Shown piece after piece: positions 62,319 through 64,000 of a stretch of DNA of 64,000 nucleotides. Position 1 is the first letter of the stretch. Each line of letters begins with the position of its first letter. The position numbers and the translations under genes were made by a program. The notes under the pieces were generated by a model. That model saw only the letters and a program-made list of their open reading frames with translations, was not told where the DNA came from and did no database searches. Source of the DNA: an uncultured Collinsella sp. GTDB taxonomy: Bacteria > Actinomycetota > Coriobacteriia > Coriobacteriales > Coriobacteriaceae. The stretch lies in NCBI GenBank assembly GCA_900541795.1, contig UQLC01000010.1, positions 1 to 64,000 on the forward strand, read 5' to 3'.

Positions 62319-62582
62319 CTACTCGCCAAGACCGCTCTTGATGAGCTCGATGGCAGCAGCCAGAGCCTCGGCCTCGTCAGCGCCGTCGCACTTGACCTCG
62401 ACCTCGGTACCGCAGGGGATACCAGCAGCCATGAGGGCCATCGGGGACTTGCCGTTGACCTCCTTCTCGGGGGTGACGACAGTCACGTCACAGGCGTACT
62501 TGCCCATGGTGGAGGCGAACAGACCAGCCGGACGCATGTGCAGACCCTGAGGATTAACGAGGGTAGCCTTCTCAGAAACCAT
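62319..62582 (-). CDS. ptsH: Phosphocarrier protein HPr
   Basis: 87 residues. The active His is in NPQGLHMRPAG near residue 15. A Ser in NGKSPMALMAAGI near 46 is at the place of the regulatory HprK site in Firmicute HPr, but the flanking residues differ (KSPM rather than KSIM), and no hprK is in the window. AAAAAGGAG lies six bases before ATG 62582. Confidence 0.96.
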   Translation of the reverse strand: MVSEKATLVNPQGLHMRPAGLFASTMGKYACDVTVVTPEKEVNGKSPMALMAAGIPCGTEVEVKCDGADEAEALAAAIELIKSGLGE

Positions 62583-62722
62583 AATTGACTCCTTTTTGTG
62601 TTTAACCCCTGTCATGCATGTGGCAGGAGTCAGATTCACGACGTTGTTTATATTAACTCACATCAAACGGTTTTTCATTATGTTTCGGACGAATTGTTGG
62701 ACAGATGTGTTTGTCGTCCGCC

Positions 62723-62868
62723 TGCTCGCCCACAGGGGCCCGTGCGCGGCCTGTGAGATTTATCGCGAGTTCCGCACGAGCCGAAGAGCACTTAATGTGC
62801 TCTTCGTGCGAGCAGGACTGTAGAGCAGGAAATCTCACAGGCCGCGCACGGGCCCCTGTGGGCGAGCA
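62723..62868. repeat. Family C structured element, copy 2 (variable arms, conserved core)
   Basis: Perfect 39-base arms (62723-62761 and 62830-62868, starting TGCTCGCCCACAGGGGCCCG) enclose a 68-base core that equals the core at 25036-25104 except for the inner stem, which is GAAGAGCAC-ttaat-GTGCTCTTC here, and two bases after ACTGT. The arms share nothing with those of the other copy. The rest of this 550-base gap before ptsH contains the family A copy and EII terminator, and no gene I can support. Confidence 0.92.
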
Positions 62869-62976
62869 AGCTGCGGAAACTCGGTCGGTCCAGAGCAATA
62901 TCGTGCAAACGGAAATCTGGCTGATGATCTGTTCGCGACAAAGACTCGATAGGTAGCCCCCTCTATGCCCTTTTGT

Positions 62977-63047
62977 AAGTTGCGGTGAAATAGGGACTGC
63001 ATTTGGGGTTGAATCGTTTAAACAGTCCCTATTTCACCGCAACTTAT
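62977..63047. repeat. Family A palindromic repeat, copy 3 (perfect)
   Basis: Two perfect 24-base arms starting TAAGTTGCGGTGAAATAGGG, with a 23-base loop unrelated to the loops of copies 1 and 2. It lies between the EII terminator and the family C element. Confidence 0.9.
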
Positions 63048-63059
63048 GGGAGGGATAGA

Positions 63060-63092
63060 AAAAAGGCGGAGGCCCTGGGGAGGGACTCCGCC
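63060..63092 (-). terminator. Terminator after the PTS EII gene
   Basis: On the minus strand GGCGGAG and CTCCGCC pair and TTTTT follows, about 40 bases past the EII stop. Confidence 0.85.
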
Positions 63093-63130
63093 TTATATAC
63101 AGGGGGCGATGTTATTCGCGGGCTGGGGGA

Positions 63131-64000
63131 TTAGACCAGGCGGGCGTTGATCGTCTTGGCGATCTCGGCGGCGTTGGTGGAACCCTTGACGGTGGCACGG
63201 AAGTCCTCGTCCATGAGCGCCTCGGCGACCTTGGACAGAATCTTGAGATGCGTGGTGCCAGCCTGGGCACCGGGGATGAGCAGGGCGATAGCCACGTTGA
63301 CGGGAGCGCCGTCCATGGTGTCCCAACCGGTGACGCCGGAGTCGTCCTTGACGACGATAACGGCGGCCTCGGTAATGGCATCGGACTTGGCATGCGGAAT
63401 GGCGAAGCCCTCCATCATGCCCGTGGTACCCTCGGCCTCGCGGGCCAGGAAGGCGTTCATCACGGCGTCGGCGTCGCTGGCGATACCGGCCTTGACAGCC
63501 TGGTTGGAAACGAAGCTCAGAGCCTCGTCACGAGAAGCGAAGTCCTCGGCGACAAAGACGTTCTCGACCTTCACGAAGTCAGCAGCCTCGGCCTTGGGGG
63601 CCTCGACGGCAGCGGCCTTGGGGGCCTCAACCGGCTTGGTTGCAGGAGCGGGCTTCTGGTTCTTCTCGAAGTCGTACTTCTTGAAAGCCACGAACAGGAT
63701 GCCACCGACCACGGCGCCGATGAGGATCGCGAGGACCCACAGCGGACCGTTCTCGACAACGGGCAGGACCAGGAAGCCGCCGTGAGGCGCCGGATCGTGA
63801 ACGTTGAAGAAGATGGTCAAGATGGAAGCGATGGAAGAACCGAGCATCATGATGGGCATAACGGGCCAGATGTTCTTGGTCATGAACGGAATGGCGCCCT
63901 CGGTGATGTGGGTGCAACCAAGGATGAGGTTGACGATACCGGCGTCATGATCCTCCTGGCTGAAGTACTTCTTGCCGACAACGACGGCGAAGGTGGTGAT
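63131..64000 (-). CDS. Fructose-type PTS EIIC-EIIA, 3' part (cut by window edge)
   Basis: About 289 residues are visible, open to the window end. The EIIC end shows CTHITEGAIPFMTKN, the substrate-binding signature of the fructose/mannitol (Fru) EIIC group, then helices VMPIMMLGSSIASILTIFF and PLWVLAILIGAVVGGILFV. A Pro/Ala/Lys linker leads to an EIIA domain with FAIPHAKSDAITEAAV, where the His is the phosphorylation site. The order C then A at the C-terminus is one of several known for this family. EIIB is presumably upstream, outside the window. Confidence 0.92.
   Translation of the reverse strand: MTTFAVVVGKKYFSQEDHDAGIVNLILGCTHITEGAIPFMTKNIWPVMPIMMLGSSIASILTIFFNVHDPAPHGGFLVLPVVENGPLWVLAILIGAVVGGILFVAFKKYDFEKNQKPAPATKPVEAPKAAAVEAPKAEAADFVKVENVFVAEDFASRDEALSFVSNQAVKAGIASDADAVMNAFLAREAEGTTGMMEGFAIPHAKSDAITEAAVIVVKDDSGVTGWDTMDGAPVNVAIALLIPGAQAGTTHLKILSKVAEALMDEDFRATVKGSTNAAEIAKTINARLV

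Overview
The window looks like chromosome of a Collinsella-type actinobacterium (Coriobacteriia). This is inferred from the high but not extreme G+C, the glgC/glgD pair, the fused GH13-GH77 enzyme, the all-cytoplasmic monoderm gene set with many lipoproteins, and the palindromic intergenic repeats. No 16S gene is present, so the assignment is an inference.

Layout. Bases 1-352 carry the 3' end of an IS110-type transposase, followed by a tRNA-Ala(GGC). A small minus-strand pair (thiamin pyrophosphokinase-like, HAD phosphatase) is divergent from a glycogen locus, glgB-glgP-glgC-glgD-glgA, and then a GH13-GH77 fusion for maltodextrin/glycogen breakdown (2.5-15.6 kb). The branching enzyme and the glycogen synthase both end in lysine/alanine-rich tails like histone H1. 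Bases 16-23 kb hold the housekeeping operon priA-def-fmt-rsmB and gltX; then come metK, an iron-sulfur L-serine dehydratase, an L,D-transpeptidase and a MacAB-type ABC exporter (23.5-32.2 kb).

Bases 32.3-54.3 kb are an accessory island with visibly higher G+C, bracketed by an IS21-type transposase relic (left) and an IS3-type relic (right). It holds a tightly overlapping minus-strand anaerobic cobalamin operon from cbiF to cobK. The gene for the C20 methyltransferase (cbiL) is reduced to its two ends, so corrin synthesis from sirohydrochlorin should be blocked unless another copy exists elsewhere. Divergent from it, behind a consensus promoter and a cobalamin riboswitch, is an operon for an exported lipoprotein CbiK, a second lipoprotein and a BtuFCD-like ABC importer.

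After the island come a TetR regulator, a UPF0104-type membrane protein, tRNA-Glu(CTC), a CCA-adding enzyme and a fructose PTS locus transcribed leftward in the order EIIC-EIIA, HPr, EI and two tandem 1-phosphofructokinases; the EII gene runs off the window.

Scattered between genes are three kinds of long inverted repeats. The most striking has a nearly invariant 68-69 base core, with an internal stem that covaries between copies, enclosed by long perfect arms that differ completely from copy to copy.
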